Shown in pieces: positions 17,518 through 25,936 of a stretch of DNA of 38,619 nucleotides. The notes beneath the pieces are model-generated. The model was not told the DNA's origin, did no database searches, and saw nothing but the letters and a program-made list of their open reading frames with translations. Each line of letters starts with the position of its first letter. Position 1 is the stretch's first letter. Origin of the DNA: MAG-120531 sp038125995 (GTDB taxonomy: Bacteria; Bacteroidota; Bacteroidia; Flavobacteriales; Flavobacteriaceae); NCBI GenBank assembly GCA_038125995.1, contig JAYPEX010000015.1, positions 1 through 38,619 of the forward strand, read 5' to 3'. The translations under genes and the position numbers were made by a program.

Positions 17518-17537
17518 TTATCCATAACTTTAAAATT

Positions 17538-18209
17538 ATGAAAACAATGCATCCCCAATTATTAAGCTTTTTATCAGAGCTTCAAGAGAACAACAACAGA
17601 GAGTGGTTTCAAACCAATAAAAAGCTATTTGACGAGCTTCGAAAAGATTCAAAAGCCTTGTTTGAAGAACTTCAACAAGAGATGAATACCCATGACACCA
17701 TTGAATCCATAAAGTTCTTTAGAATCTATAAGGACGTTCGCTTTTCAAAAGACAAAAGACCCTATAAGACCAATTTTGGATGTTCCTTTCAAAGGGCAAC
17801 TACAGCTCTTAGAGGAGGGTATTACGTCCACGTTGAGCCGAATGCCTCATTTCTTGCAATTGGTTTTTGGATGCCTGACAAAGAGGACTTAAACCGTGTC
17901 AGAAAAGAAATTGATATCGATGCTGAACATTTAAAAAAAGCTGTTAACAAGAAAAGTTTTAAATCTGTTTGGGGAAATTTTAAAGGAGAATCTCTAAAGT
18001 CTGCTCCAAGAGGATTTGAGAAAGAACACCCTGAAATTGAACTACTTCGACTCAAGAATTATGTTTTTATGAAAGACCTGTCAGATGCAGAAGTAAAATC
18101 TAAGAGTTTTGTTGACGATGTCAATAGTGCTTTCAAAGCCGCTCGTCCTTTTTTAGATATTATGAGTGAAATTCTCACCACTGATCTCAATGGTGAATCC
18201 ATATTTTAA
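17538..18209 (+). CDS. DUF2461 (TIGR02453) family protein
   Basis: A 223-residue cytoplasmic protein with the full hallmarks of this conserved family: NNREWFQTNKKLFDELRKD near the start, the FFRIYKDVRFSKDKRPYKTNFG block (about 58-79), a GGYYVHVEP strand and the terminal LKNYVFMKDLSD. It has no signal or membrane segment. The biochemical role is not established for the family, and I do not assign one. The first ATG is used; another three codons later (MHPQ) is possible. It is 20 bases downstream of the truA-like gene and probably cotranscribed. Confidence 0.88.
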   Translation: MKTMHPQLLSFLSELQENNNREWFQTNKKLFDELRKDSKALFEELQQEMNTHDTIESIKFFRIYKDVRFSKDKRPYKTNFGCSFQRATTALRGGYYVHVEPNASFLAIGFWMPDKEDLNRVRKEIDIDAEHLKKAVNKKSFKSVWGNFKGESLKSAPRGFEKEHPEIELLRLKNYVFMKDLSDAEVKSKSFVDDVNSAFKAARPFLDIMSEILTTDLNGESIF

Positions 18210-18241
18210 ACATCAAAGTGCGAATAGAACTTATTGATTTA

Positions 18242-18259
18242 TTTCTTAAATTTAAGAAA
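18242..18259. repeat. Perfect 18-bp palindrome before the four-helix membrane protein gene
   Basis: TTTCTTAAA is followed directly by its reverse complement TTTAAGAAA. The central TAAATTTA (18247-18254) would be in the right place to be the -7 box, about 20 bases from the ATG at 18274. It could be a repressor site over the promoter, or a chance product of AT-rich DNA. Confidence 0.5.
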
Positions 18260-18273
18260 CCAAACAATTAAAT

Positions 18274-18711
18274 ATGACTACCCAAGCTCAAAAAAACCCT
18301 TTGTGGTTCAGTATTGTAGCAATAATTGCTACCCTTTGGAATCTTTTCGGAGTTATTCAATATTTAGGTGAAGTCACCATGAGTGAAGAAGCTAAAGCCC
18401 TTCTTGATCCCGATCTTGTAACACTTATGGATTCAACTCCTAAAGTGATCACAGCCTTATATGCTCTAGCGGTATGGGGCGGGTTTGTAGCGAGTGTATT
18501 ATTACTGCTTAAAAAAGCAAAATCATTAGTGTTCTTTCAAATCTCTTTGATAGCATTGATACTCAATACCGCCTATTATATCTTATTTACCAACGGTCCT
18601 GATGTTGTTGGTGAAGTTGCTTATTACGGGCTTCAATCAACTATTGTTATCGTGGCTGTATTTCTTGTGTATTTGAGTAAAAAGGCTGTTTCCAAGAATT
18701 GGGTTTCTTAG
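18274..18711 (+). CDS. Four-helix membrane protein of unknown function
   Basis: A 145-residue integral membrane protein with four predicted helices at about 11-30, 57-78, 83-102 and 112-134, separated by short loops; the loop after helix 1 is acidic (SEEAKALLDPDLV). It resembles small proteins common in marine Flavobacteria that some databases label sugar transporter without experimental support, so I leave the function open. No charged residues inside helices suggest a catalytic or ion-coupling role. An 18-bp palindrome overlies its likely promoter. Its TAG stop overlaps the stop of the convergent hisIE. Confidence 0.75.
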   Translation: MTTQAQKNPLWFSIVAIIATLWNLFGVIQYLGEVTMSEEAKALLDPDLVTLMDSTPKVITALYALAVWGGFVASVLLLLKKAKSLVFFQISLIALILNTAYYILFTNGPDVVGEVAYYGLQSTIVIVAVFLVYLSKKAVSKNWVS

Positions 18712-19304
18712 TGTCTTTTTTTTAGAACAGTAACGATATCCTTAAGTCTATAGCCTTTCGCTTGAAGTAACATCAGATAATGAAACAAGAGATCCGCTGA
18801 CTCTTCTTTAAAAAGCTGGTCGTTCTTATCCATGGCTTCGATGACCACTTCGACAGCTTCTTCTCCAAACTTTTGAGCAACTTTATTGATTCCTTTGGAA
18901 AACAAGGAGGCTACATAGCTATTGGCAGTATCCTTATTGACAACACGCTCAGTGATAATCGCTTCTAATTCAGAGATAAACCCGTAAGATTCATTGTTGT
19001 CTTCTCCCCAGCAAGTATCGGTTCCCTTGTGACATGTAGGCCCTACAGGATATACTTTTATGAGTAAGGTATCCTGATCACAATCAACAGACATTGAAAC
19101 AAGGTTTAAGAAATTACCACTCTCTTCTCCTTTGGTCCACAAACGGTTTTTAGAACGCGAATAAAAAGTAACCTTTTTTGTTTCTAAGGTTTTATCCACT
19201 GCTTCTTGATTCATATATCCCAACATCAACACGTTTTTAGTGATGGCGTCTTGAACTATTGCTGGAACTAATCCTCCTTCTGTTTTTGAAAAATCTATAT
19301 TCAT
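18708..19304 (-). CDS. hisIE: Phosphoribosyl-AMP cyclohydrolase / phosphoribosyl-ATP pyrophosphatase
   Basis: A 198-residue bifunctional enzyme carrying out steps 2 and 3 of histidine synthesis. The HisI half (about 1-105) has TKGEESGNFLNL, the SVDCDQDTLL strand and the Zn-binding Cys pair in PTCHKGTDTCW. The HisE half (about 110-198) has the all-helical MazG-like pattern with KVAQKFGEEAVEVVIEA and EESADLLFHYL metal-binding acidic residues. It is the last gene of the his operon, 8 bases after hisF. No terminator follows: its stop lies inside the end of the convergent membrane protein gene. Confidence 0.97.
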   Translation of the reverse strand: MNIDFSKTEGGLVPAIVQDAITKNVLMLGYMNQEAVDKTLETKKVTFYSRSKNRLWTKGEESGNFLNLVSMSVDCDQDTLLIKVYPVGPTCHKGTDTCWGEDNNESYGFISELEAIITERVVNKDTANSYVASLFSKGINKVAQKFGEEAVEVVIEAMDKNDQLFKEESADLLFHYLMLLQAKGYRLKDIVTVLKKRH

Positions 19305-19312
19305 GGCTATAC

Positions 19313-20068
19313 TTATATGCGAACTTGAATACCCGCTTGTTTTAAATCATTTTTTAATTCTGGAATTGGAATTACTCCAAAGTGAAAAACACTGGCAGCC
19401 AATGCTGCATCAACCTTTCCATCTTTAAAAACATCGATAAAATGTTCTTTTATACCAGCACCTCCAGAGGCAATCACTGGAATATTGACCAGTTCACACA
19501 ACTTAGCTAATGCCTTTTTTGCAAAACCGTCTTTGGTTCCATCGTGATCCATCGAGGTAAAGAGAATTTCTCCTGCACCTCTTTGTTCGACTTCCTGTGC
19601 CCACTCAAATAAATCGAGCTCCGTAGGCACCTTTCCTCCAACTAAGTGCACCTTCCACTGTCCTTCTATTTCTTTAGCATCGATGGCAACTACCACACAT
19701 TGAGATCCAAATTTACTCGACAAATCGTTAATGAGTTGGGGATTTCTAACTGCTGAGGAATTAATGGATATTTTATCAGCACCGTTTTTTAGCAAGATAT
19801 CGACATCTTCAACCGATCGAATCCCTCCACCTACGGTAAAAGGAATATTGATAGCCTCAGCCACATCGTGTACTAAATTAGCTAGGGTTGCTCTTGCTTC
19901 TTCAGTAGCTGAAATATCTAAAAACACCAATTCATCTGCTCCTGTTTGAGCATACTGAGCTGCAAGCTCAACGGGATCTCCTGCATCTCTTAAGGATACA
20001 AAATTAACTCCTTTAACAGTTCTTCCATTTTTGATATCTAAGCAGGGTATAATTCTCTTACTGAGCAT
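19313..20068 (-). CDS. hisF: Imidazole glycerol phosphate synthase, cyclase subunit
   Basis: A 251-residue (beta/alpha)8 barrel that closes the imidazole ring using ammonia from HisH. The catalytic Asp in CLDIKNGR (about D11) and that in VVAIDAKE (about D130) are both present, along with the phosphate-binding VGGGIRS and ASGGAG loops. ATG 20068 gives the standard MLSKRIIPCLDI start. A GTG two codons upstream is also in frame. The gene overlaps the end of hisA by 11 bases, suggesting translational coupling. Confidence 0.97.
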   Translation of the reverse strand: MLSKRIIPCLDIKNGRTVKGVNFVSLRDAGDPVELAAQYAQTGADELVFLDISATEEARATLANLVHDVAEAINIPFTVGGGIRSVEDVDILLKNGADKISINSSAVRNPQLINDLSSKFGSQCVVVAIDAKEIEGQWKVHLVGGKVPTELDLFEWAQEVEQRGAGEILFTSMDHDGTKDGFAKKALAKLCELVNIPVIASGGAGIKEHFIDVFKDGKVDAALAASVFHFGVIPIPELKNDLKQAGIQVRI

Positions 20069-20795
20069 CTTCACTAATTATAAATTGTTCTAATTGCTTT
20101 AAGCTAATCCTGTTTTCATAGATCGCTTTACCGATAATGGTTCCTTCACATCCCAATTCTTGAAGCCTTGGTAACTCCTCAATGTTAGAGATGCCACCAC
20201 TAGCAATGAGATGAATATCTTTTGAATTATCAGCCAATATCTTTTGGTACAAATTAAATGAAGGACCTTCTAACATACCGTCTTTTGAGATATCCGTGCA
20301 TATGATATAACGCACTCCCTTAGCTACATAACTTTTAATAAATGGCATTAGCTCTTCTTTTGATTCTTCTAACCAACCAGAAACTGCTACCTTTTCATTT
20401 TGAGCATCGGCTCCAAGAATAATTTTATCGGATCCGTATTGAGATAACCAAGATTCAAATATATTTGGATTCTTGACTGCAATACTTCCTCCTGTAATCT
20501 GATTGGCACCCGAATCAAAAGCGATACGAATATCTTCATCAGACTTTATTCCTCCTCCAAAATCAATTTTTAAGTTCGTATTCGAAGCGATTTGCTCCAA
20601 GACCTTATAGTTGACGATATGTTGTGATTTAGCTCCGTCTAAGTCCACTAAATGCAGTGATTCAATACCATGAACCTCAAACTCTTTGGCCACCTCTAAG
20701 GGGTTTTCATTATAGATCTTTTTAGTGTCGTAATCCCCTTTGGAGAGTCGAACACATTTTCCATCGATAATATCAATTGCTGGTATAATTCTCAT
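20058..20795 (-). CDS. hisA: ProFAR isomerase (phosphoribosylformimino-AICAR ribotide isomerase)
   Basis: A 245-residue barrel enzyme for the Amadori-type isomerisation before HisH/HisF. The catalytic Asp pair is visible: D8 in AIDIIDGKCVRL and the Asp of CTDISKDGMLEGP. Phosphate loops FGGGIKS and ASGGISN are in place. Its start overlaps the hisH stop by one base (TAATG), which favours re-initiation of translation. Confidence 0.97.
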   Translation of the reverse strand: MRIIPAIDIIDGKCVRLSKGDYDTKKIYNENPLEVAKEFEVHGIESLHLVDLDGAKSQHIVNYKVLEQIASNTNLKIDFGGGIKSDEDIRIAFDSGANQITGGSIAVKNPNIFESWLSQYGSDKIILGADAQNEKVAVSGWLEESKEELMPFIKSYVAKGVRYIICTDISKDGMLEGPSFNLYQKILADNSKDIHLIASGGISNIEELPRLQELGCEGTIIGKAIYENRISLKQLEQFIISEDAQ

Positions 20796-21379
20796 TAGAT
20801 CGCTAAAAAGTTCTTTAATATCTGTTCTCCTACACTACTGCTCTTTTCTGGATGAAATTGAGTTGCGTAAAAATTATCACGTCTGAGTGCAGCACTATAA
20901 GCTCCATCATAGGTAGCCTCAGCTATGGTTTGATCGCATTTTGGAACAAAAAATGAATGTACCATATAGATATAGGATTCTTCTTCAACACTTTGAAACA
21001 AATCCGTTTTTAAACTACTAATGGCATTCCAACCAATTTGTGGCACCTTCACCTTGGAAGCATCAAAACGCTTGACATCTACATCAAAAATACCCAATCC
21101 AGAGGTGTGATCTTCTTCACTGAAGCGACACATGAGTTGTAATCCCAAACAAATCCCCAAAACAGGTTGTGTGAGTTTTGGAATCAACGTATCTAAATCT
21201 TTATCCTTGAGCATTTTCATAGCAGCGCCTGCTGCACCAACTCCCGGAAAAATCACCTTATCAGCTGCTTGTATTTCTTTGGAATCACTACTGAGCACCG
21301 CGTGTACTCCCAATCGTTCAAATGCAAATTGAATACTCTTGATGTTCCCAGCTCCGTAATCGATGATGACTAATTTCAT
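20795..21379 (-). CDS. hisH: Imidazole glycerol phosphate synthase, glutamine amidotransferase subunit
   Basis: A 194-residue class I glutaminase that feeds ammonia to HisF. The triad is complete: the Cys in LGICLGLQLM (about residue 77), and His and Glu in TQFHPEKSS near 176-178. The oxyanion strand is PGVGAAGAAM. TAATG one-base overlaps occur at both ends, with hisB upstream and hisA downstream. Confidence 0.97.
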   Translation of the reverse strand: MKLVIIDYGAGNIKSIQFAFERLGVHAVLSSDSKEIQAADKVIFPGVGAAGAAMKMLKDKDLDTLIPKLTQPVLGICLGLQLMCRFSEEDHTSGLGIFDVDVKRFDASKVKVPQIGWNAISSLKTDLFQSVEEESYIYMVHSFFVPKCDQTIAEATYDGAYSAALRRDNFYATQFHPEKSSSVGEQILKNFLAI

Positions 21380-22515
21380 TACAACATTCCTTTTGTTGAA
21401 GGTAGTACCATTTTATCTGGATCTTGCTTAATAGCCATTTTAATCGCCTTTGCAAAAGCCTTAAAGATCGCTTCTATCTTGTGGTGCTCATTTACCCCTT
21501 CCGCTTTGATATTTAAATTGGCCTTCGCCCCATCGCTAAAGGATTTAAAAAAGTGAAAAAACATTTCAGTAGGCATTTTACCTACCATCTCGCGTTTGAA
21601 CTCCGCTTCCCATTCCAACCAATTTCTCCCTCCAAAATCAATGGCTACCTGAGCCAAACAATCGTCCATGGGTAAGCAAAATCCATAACGTTCGATTCCG
21701 AGTTTGGAACCAAGAGCTATCGCAAATGCCTCTCCAAGTGCAATAGCCGTATCTTCAATCGTGTGGTGCTCATCGACTTCTAAATCGCCTTTAACTTCAA
21801 TACTGAGATCGACCTGTCCGTGTTTGGAGAGTTGATCCAACATATGATCGAAGAAAGAAATACCGGTTTTAATGGTTCCTTTACCTACTCCATTGAGATC
21901 CAAGTCAATTTTGATATCCGTCTCTTTTGTAGTGCGAATCACTTGTGCAGTTCGAGCTCCAGTGGTTAAGAAAGTATAGATCTTTGACCAATCAGTACTC
22001 TCAAGAGCAATGGTCGGATTTAAATCACCATATGTAATCACTTCTTCAATCCCTAATTCATTTCCAGAGTTGATATAAATAGCCTTACAACCTAAATTCT
22101 TTGCTAGTGCTACATCGGTAATACGATCACCAATTACATAGGAATTTTCTAAATCGTATACAGTTGTGTCCATATACTTTGTCAGTAATGCTGTACCTGG
22201 CTTTCGAGTAGGTGCTTGATCCGACGCAAAGGTTCGATCAAGTACGATTTCACTAAATTCAACTCCTTCACTTTTAAAAGTATCCACAATAAAGTTTTGA
22301 ACAGGCCAAAAGGTATCTTCTGGAAAAGAATCGGTTCCCAATCCGTCTTGATTGGATACCATCACTAGTTCAAAAGCATTGAGTTTTGCTATACGAGCCA
22401 TGGTAGCAATAGCCTTTGGATAAAAACTTACTTTTTCAAAAGCATCGATTTGTGGATCGTCCTTAGGTTCGATAATAAGAGTTCCATCTCTATCGATAAA
22501 GAGTACTTTTTTCAT
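21379..22515 (-). CDS. hisB: Histidinol-phosphatase / imidazoleglycerol-phosphate dehydratase
   Basis: A 378-residue bifunctional enzyme of the enterobacterial type. The N-terminal HAD phosphatase (about 1-165) has the nucleophile motif DRDGT (D8, D10), KPGTALL and VIGDRITDVALA. The C-terminal dehydratase (about 185-378) has FFDHMLDQLSKHG, DEHHTIEDTAIALGEA and EGVNEHHKIEAIFKAFAKA, whose His and Glu residues bind two Mn ions. It performs steps 6 and 8 of the pathway. The start ATG overlaps the hisC stop by four bases (ATGA). Confidence 0.97.
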   Translation of the reverse strand: MKKVLFIDRDGTLIIEPKDDPQIDAFEKVSFYPKAIATMARIAKLNAFELVMVSNQDGLGTDSFPEDTFWPVQNFIVDTFKSEGVEFSEIVLDRTFASDQAPTRKPGTALLTKYMDTTVYDLENSYVIGDRITDVALAKNLGCKAIYINSGNELGIEEVITYGDLNPTIALESTDWSKIYTFLTTGARTAQVIRTTKETDIKIDLDLNGVGKGTIKTGISFFDHMLDQLSKHGQVDLSIEVKGDLEVDEHHTIEDTAIALGEAFAIALGSKLGIERYGFCLPMDDCLAQVAIDFGGRNWLEWEAEFKREMVGKMPTEMFFHFFKSFSDGAKANLNIKAEGVNEHHKIEAIFKAFAKAIKMAIKQDPDKMVLPSTKGML

Positions 22516-23558
22516 GATTCTATCATTTTTAATACACGGATAAGTTCCTTGTTTTCCTCGGTAGTACCAACGGTTAAACGAAGTGAATTATCACAGTGTA
22601 ATTGAGTCGATCGATTTCTAACGACTATTCCTTTTTCTAATAATTGATTGTAACGTTTAGTCGCATCATCCACACGAACTAATACAAAATTGGCGTCGGA
22701 TGGAACAATGTGATTTACAAAAACAACCTCTTTTAAAGCTTCGATCAGCGATGTTCTACTCTCGATGATCGATTGTACTTCTTCAAACACCTGATCTTTA
22801 GCTTGAACTCGCTTTAAAGCGCGCTCTTGAGTAAGCTCATTGACATTGTAAGGGGGTTTGATCTTGTTTAAAACACTGATAATTTCTTTGCTTGCAAAGA
22901 GCATTCCCAATCGAATTCCAGCCATTCCATAGGCCTTTGAAAGGGTTTGAGTAACAATCAGATTAGGATATTCATCGAGCCGTTGTATCCAAGAATTAGC
23001 ATCTGTAAAATCGATATAAGCCTCATCAACCACTACAATACCCTCAAAATTATTTAGAATGGCTTCAATTCCTTCTTCTTGTAACAAATTTCCAGAGGGA
23101 TTGTTGGGTGAACAAACAAAGAGCAGTTTTTGATCCTCAAGATTGTTGAGTACTGCTTTAATATCGATTAAAAAATCATCTGTCAAGGGTATTTGCTCAG
23201 TCTCAATTGCATTGAGATCTGCCAATACCTGATACATTCCATAGGTAGGTGGCAGTGTGATGACCTTATCTTTATGAGGCTCACAAAAAGCTCTGTAGAT
23301 TAAATCCAATACTTCATCAGAACCATTTCCCAAGAGAATTTGATCCGATGGGATTCCCTTAATCTTAGAGAGTTCCTCCTTTAAAGAGCGCTGAAGCGGA
23401 TCTGGATAGCGATTCACCCCATTTTCATATGGATTTTCATTAGCATCCAAAAAAATCATCTCACTTCCATTAGAAACGTATTCATCTCTAGCAGAAGAGT
23501 AAGCCTTAATCGACTTGATATTCTCTCTTAACAGTTTATTGAGTTTAAATCCACTCAT
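22512..23558 (-). CDS. hisC: Histidinol-phosphate aminotransferase
   Basis: A 348-residue fold-type I PLP enzyme. Signatures are FLDANENPYENGVNRYPDPLQ near the N-terminus, GNGSDEVLDLIYRAF, the CSPNNPSGN block, DEAYIDFT and the PLP Lys in TQTLSKAYGMAGIRLG. The terminal LRLTVGTTEEN holds the substrate-carboxylate Arg. It converts imidazole acetol phosphate to histidinol phosphate using glutamate. It lies 5 bases from hisD and overlaps hisB. Confidence 0.97.
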   Translation of the reverse strand: MSGFKLNKLLRENIKSIKAYSSARDEYVSNGSEMIFLDANENPYENGVNRYPDPLQRSLKEELSKIKGIPSDQILLGNGSDEVLDLIYRAFCEPHKDKVITLPPTYGMYQVLADLNAIETEQIPLTDDFLIDIKAVLNNLEDQKLLFVCSPNNPSGNLLQEEGIEAILNNFEGIVVVDEAYIDFTDANSWIQRLDEYPNLIVTQTLSKAYGMAGIRLGMLFASKEIISVLNKIKPPYNVNELTQERALKRVQAKDQVFEEVQSIIESRTSLIEALKEVVFVNHIVPSDANFVLVRVDDATKRYNQLLEKGIVVRNRSTQLHCDNSLRLTVGTTEENKELIRVLKMIES

Positions 23559-23563
23559 TATTC

Positions 23564-24859
23564 TTATTCTTTATTCGCTTTTAATTCGTTTAAACGAAGT
23601 GTCACTGCATTTTTATGTGCTTGCAGTCCTTCTTCCTCTGCCATAAGTTCAATTGCTGGTCCTATTGCTTGAATTCCTTTTTCAGAGATTTTCTGAAAGG
23701 TCATTTGTTTTAAGAAACTATCCAAATTTACCCCACTGTACTGTTTGGTGTATCCATTGGTCGGTAAGGTGTGATTGGTTCCAGAGGCGTAATCTCCAGC
23801 ACTCTCAGGAGTATAATTACCTATAAAAACCGATCCTGCATTGTGAATGGCATCGATGTAGAATTGTTCCTCTTCACAACTGATGATATAGTGCTCAGGA
23901 CCGTACGCATCGATACAATCAGCAGCATCCTGTTTGGAATCAAAATAGATCATCTTCGAATTAGCGATGGCCTTTTTAGCGATCTCTTTTCTTGGGAGTT
24001 CTTCTAGTTGCTTTTCAAGTTCAACAGAGACATCATCGATAAGTTTTTTGTCGGTACTCACCAAGATCACCTGACTATCTGGACCGTGTTCAGCCTGAGA
24101 TAGTAAATCTGAAGCTACAAAGGCAGGATTTGCTGTGCTGTCTCCTACTATTAAGAGTTCACTAGGTCCTGCAGGCATATCGATAGCAACACCTAGAGTT
24201 GTCGCATATTGCTTTGCCAAAGTCACAAATTGATTTCCAGGACCAAATATTTTATAAACCTTTGAAATACGCTCAGTACCATAGGTCATGGCTGCAATTG
24301 CTTGAATCCCTCCTACTTTGTAGATGTTTTGAATTCCACAACGTTTAGCTGCATACAGTACTGCAGGATGCACCGTCCCCTCTTTAGTTGGAGGTGCACA
24401 GAGCACCACTTGGCTACATCCAGCTATTTGAGCTGGAATCGCCAACATTAAAACAGTTGAAAAGAGCGGAGCTGAACCCCCTGGAATATAAAAACCAACC
24501 TTTTGAATCGGTCTTTTTTCTTGCCAGCAGTCCACACCTGATGTGGTTTCCACTACAACTCTTGATGTTTGTTGTGCCTTGTGAAATTTATAAATATTGT
24601 CATAAGCTAAATCAATAGCCTCTTTCAATTCCTTTGAAAGTATATTCTCTGCAGTTGTTAGCTCCTGTGAACGAACCTCTAAATCTTCGATTTCAGTTCT
24701 GTCAAACTTCTTGGTATACTCTTTTAAAGCCTGATCTCCATTTGTTTTTACCGCATTAAAGACTTCCACAACTACCGACTCCACATCGTCAAAAGTAGCA
24801 GTAGGTCGCTTTAAAATCGACTCCCACTGAGATCTAGATGGATTGTAAAAATTTTGCAT
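23564..24859 (-). CDS. hisD: Histidinol dehydrogenase
   Basis: A 431-residue NAD- and Zn-dependent enzyme for the last two oxidations from histidinol to histidine. Visible motifs are KVGFYIPGGSAPLFSTVLML, AAMTYGTERI, KIFGPGNQFVTLAKQ, the Zn/substrate block LSQAEHGPDSQ, the catalytic Glu-His in AYGPEHYII, and SAGDYASGTNHTLPTNGYTKQYSGV. The length is normal for the family. It follows hisG after 2 bases. Confidence 0.97.
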   Translation of the reverse strand: MQNFYNPSRSQWESILKRPTATFDDVESVVVEVFNAVKTNGDQALKEYTKKFDRTEIEDLEVRSQELTTAENILSKELKEAIDLAYDNIYKFHKAQQTSRVVVETTSGVDCWQEKRPIQKVGFYIPGGSAPLFSTVLMLAIPAQIAGCSQVVLCAPPTKEGTVHPAVLYAAKRCGIQNIYKVGGIQAIAAMTYGTERISKVYKIFGPGNQFVTLAKQYATTLGVAIDMPAGPSELLIVGDSTANPAFVASDLLSQAEHGPDSQVILVSTDKKLIDDVSVELEKQLEELPRKEIAKKAIANSKMIYFDSKQDAADCIDAYGPEHYIISCEEEQFYIDAIHNAGSVFIGNYTPESAGDYASGTNHTLPTNGYTKQYSGVNLDSFLKQMTFQKISEKGIQAIGPAIELMAEEEGLQAHKNAVTLRLNELKANKE

Positions 24860-24861
24860 TC

Positions 24862-25722
24862 TTAGAGTACCATTTTTTCAATTGAACAAACTAAGATTCC
24901 TTCAGCACCCTGAGCCTTTAATTGATCAATCACCTCCCAAAATTCGTATTTATCTACCACGGAGTGAACCGAACTCCATCCCTCTTGAGCTAAAGGCAAT
25001 ACCGTTGGGCTCTTCATTCCAGGTAAGATTTCAAGAATCGCATCCAATTGGTTGTTAGGAGCATTTAAAAGTACGTATTTCGCCTTTCTTCCTCTTAGAA
25101 CTGATTGTATTCTAAATTGAAGATTGTCCAATAAAGCTTGTGCTTCAGTACTTATTTTTGGAGAAACAGCCAACACTGCTTCAGAATCCATAAGGTGTTC
25201 TACTTCTACCAGATTGTTCTTAAAGAGCGTACTTCCAGAAGAAACAATATCGCAAATAGCATCCGCTAGTCCAATATTTGGAGCAATTTCAACAGATCCG
25301 TTGATGATGTGTAACTCAGGAGTGATTCCCTTTGCTTCCAAAAACTTCTTGACGGTATTGGGATAAGAAGTAGCAATGGTCTTTCCTTTAAAATCTTCAA
25401 TTCCGTTGTAGGCTACATCTTTTGGAAGTGCTAATGAGACTCTACACTTTGAAAAACCAAGTCGCTCCACCACTTCAATATCAGCACCCTTTTCAAATAA
25501 GAGGTTGTCTCCAATTATAGCACAATCTACCACCCCATCCCTGAGGTATTGTGGAATGTCTCCATTTCTGAGATAAAAAACCTCTAAGTCAAAGTTACGA
25601 GCACTCGCCTTGAGTTGATCTTTTCCATTGTCTATAGAAATACCAGCATCCTTCAATAATGCTAAAGAATCCTCGTTTAGTCGACCGCTTTTTTGAACTG
25701 CAATTTTAATTTTTGTATTCAT
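24862..25722 (-). CDS. hisG: ATP phosphoribosyltransferase, long form
   Basis: A 286-residue first enzyme of the pathway and its feedback-control point. It has the two periplasmic-binding-like lobes (KIAVQKSGRLNEDSL, DCAIIGDNLLFEKGADIEV, the PRPP-binding IVSSGSTLFKNNL) plus an ACT-like C-terminal domain (about 210-286). The long form binds histidine itself and needs no HisZ partner. It is the first structural gene; its ATG lies about a dozen bases after the attenuator's U-tract. Confidence 0.97.
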   Translation of the reverse strand: MNTKIKIAVQKSGRLNEDSLALLKDAGISIDNGKDQLKASARNFDLEVFYLRNGDIPQYLRDGVVDCAIIGDNLLFEKGADIEVVERLGFSKCRVSLALPKDVAYNGIEDFKGKTIATSYPNTVKKFLEAKGITPELHIINGSVEIAPNIGLADAICDIVSSGSTLFKNNLVEVEHLMDSEAVLAVSPKISTEAQALLDNLQFRIQSVLRGRKAKYVLLNAPNNQLDAILEILPGMKSPTVLPLAQEGWSSVHSVVDKYEFWEVIDQLKAQGAEGILVCSIEKMVL

Positions 25723-25734
25723 GCGCTTTAAATT

Positions 25735-25763
25735 AAAAAACCCGCTTGATTTCTCAAACGGGT
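25735..25763 (-). terminator. his operon attenuator terminator
   Basis: On the minus strand ACCCGTTTGA and TCAAGCGGGT form a nearly perfect stem around a four-base GAAA loop, followed at once by six T. This is an intrinsic terminator placed between the leader peptide and hisG. Its 5' arm can pair instead with 25793-25803, so it is conditional. Confidence 0.88.
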
Positions 25764-25790
25764 CATAATATGATTATACATAGCCATATG

Positions 25791-25809
25791 CTACCTCGTT
25801 TGAAAGTAG
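25791..25809 (-). promoter_or_regulatory. his leader pause hairpin and antiterminator arm
   Basis: Minus-strand CTACTTT and GAGGTAG can form a 7-pair stem (two G-U) around CAAAC, the expected pause hairpin. The overlapping TCAAACGAGGT (25793-25803) can pair with the terminator arm ACCCGTTTGA over ten pairs with one bulged A, the antiterminator. The two pairings exclude each other, as in classical attenuators. Confidence 0.75.
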
Positions 25810-25844
25810 TTAACAATATGGAGATGTGAATGTATCTGTTTCAT
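25791..25844 (-). CDS. hisL: his operon leader peptide
   Basis: A 17-codon frame reads MKQIHSHLHIVNYFQTR and ends in TAG. Three of five residues at positions 5-9 are His, which is the sensor of charged tRNA-His in histidine attenuators. The stop codon lies within the 3' arm of the pause hairpin, and the terminator begins about 27 bases later. A ribosome stalled at the His codons would cover the CTACTTT arm and leave the antiterminator arm free. A ribosome reaching the stop would mask that arm and let the terminator form. It is too short for ordinary gene calling; the identification rests on composition, position and RNA folding. Confidence 0.85.
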   Translation of the reverse strand: MKQIHSHLHIVNYFQTR

Positions 25845-25852
25845 TGTGTATG

Positions 25853-25860
25853 CAAAATTA
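25853..25860 (-). promoter_or_regulatory. his operon -7 promoter box
   Basis: Minus-strand TAATTTTG matches TAnnTTTG exactly. It would start transcription only about five bases before the leader peptide ATG at 25844, a nearly leaderless message. A clean TTTG at -33 is not seen; a GTTTTAGG stretch lies at roughly that distance. Confidence 0.5.
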
Positions 25861-25936
25861 ATAATATTATTTAGAATCCTAAAACAATAAATTAGATTTT
25901 ATCTATAAATAACAATTTGTTAAACGAGCGTTACAA

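Noticed and set aside
17516..17529. Inverted repeat AGTTAT-CC-ATAACT after the truA-like gene
   Set aside because: Six-base arms overlapping the stop codon with no T-tract, so probably chance.
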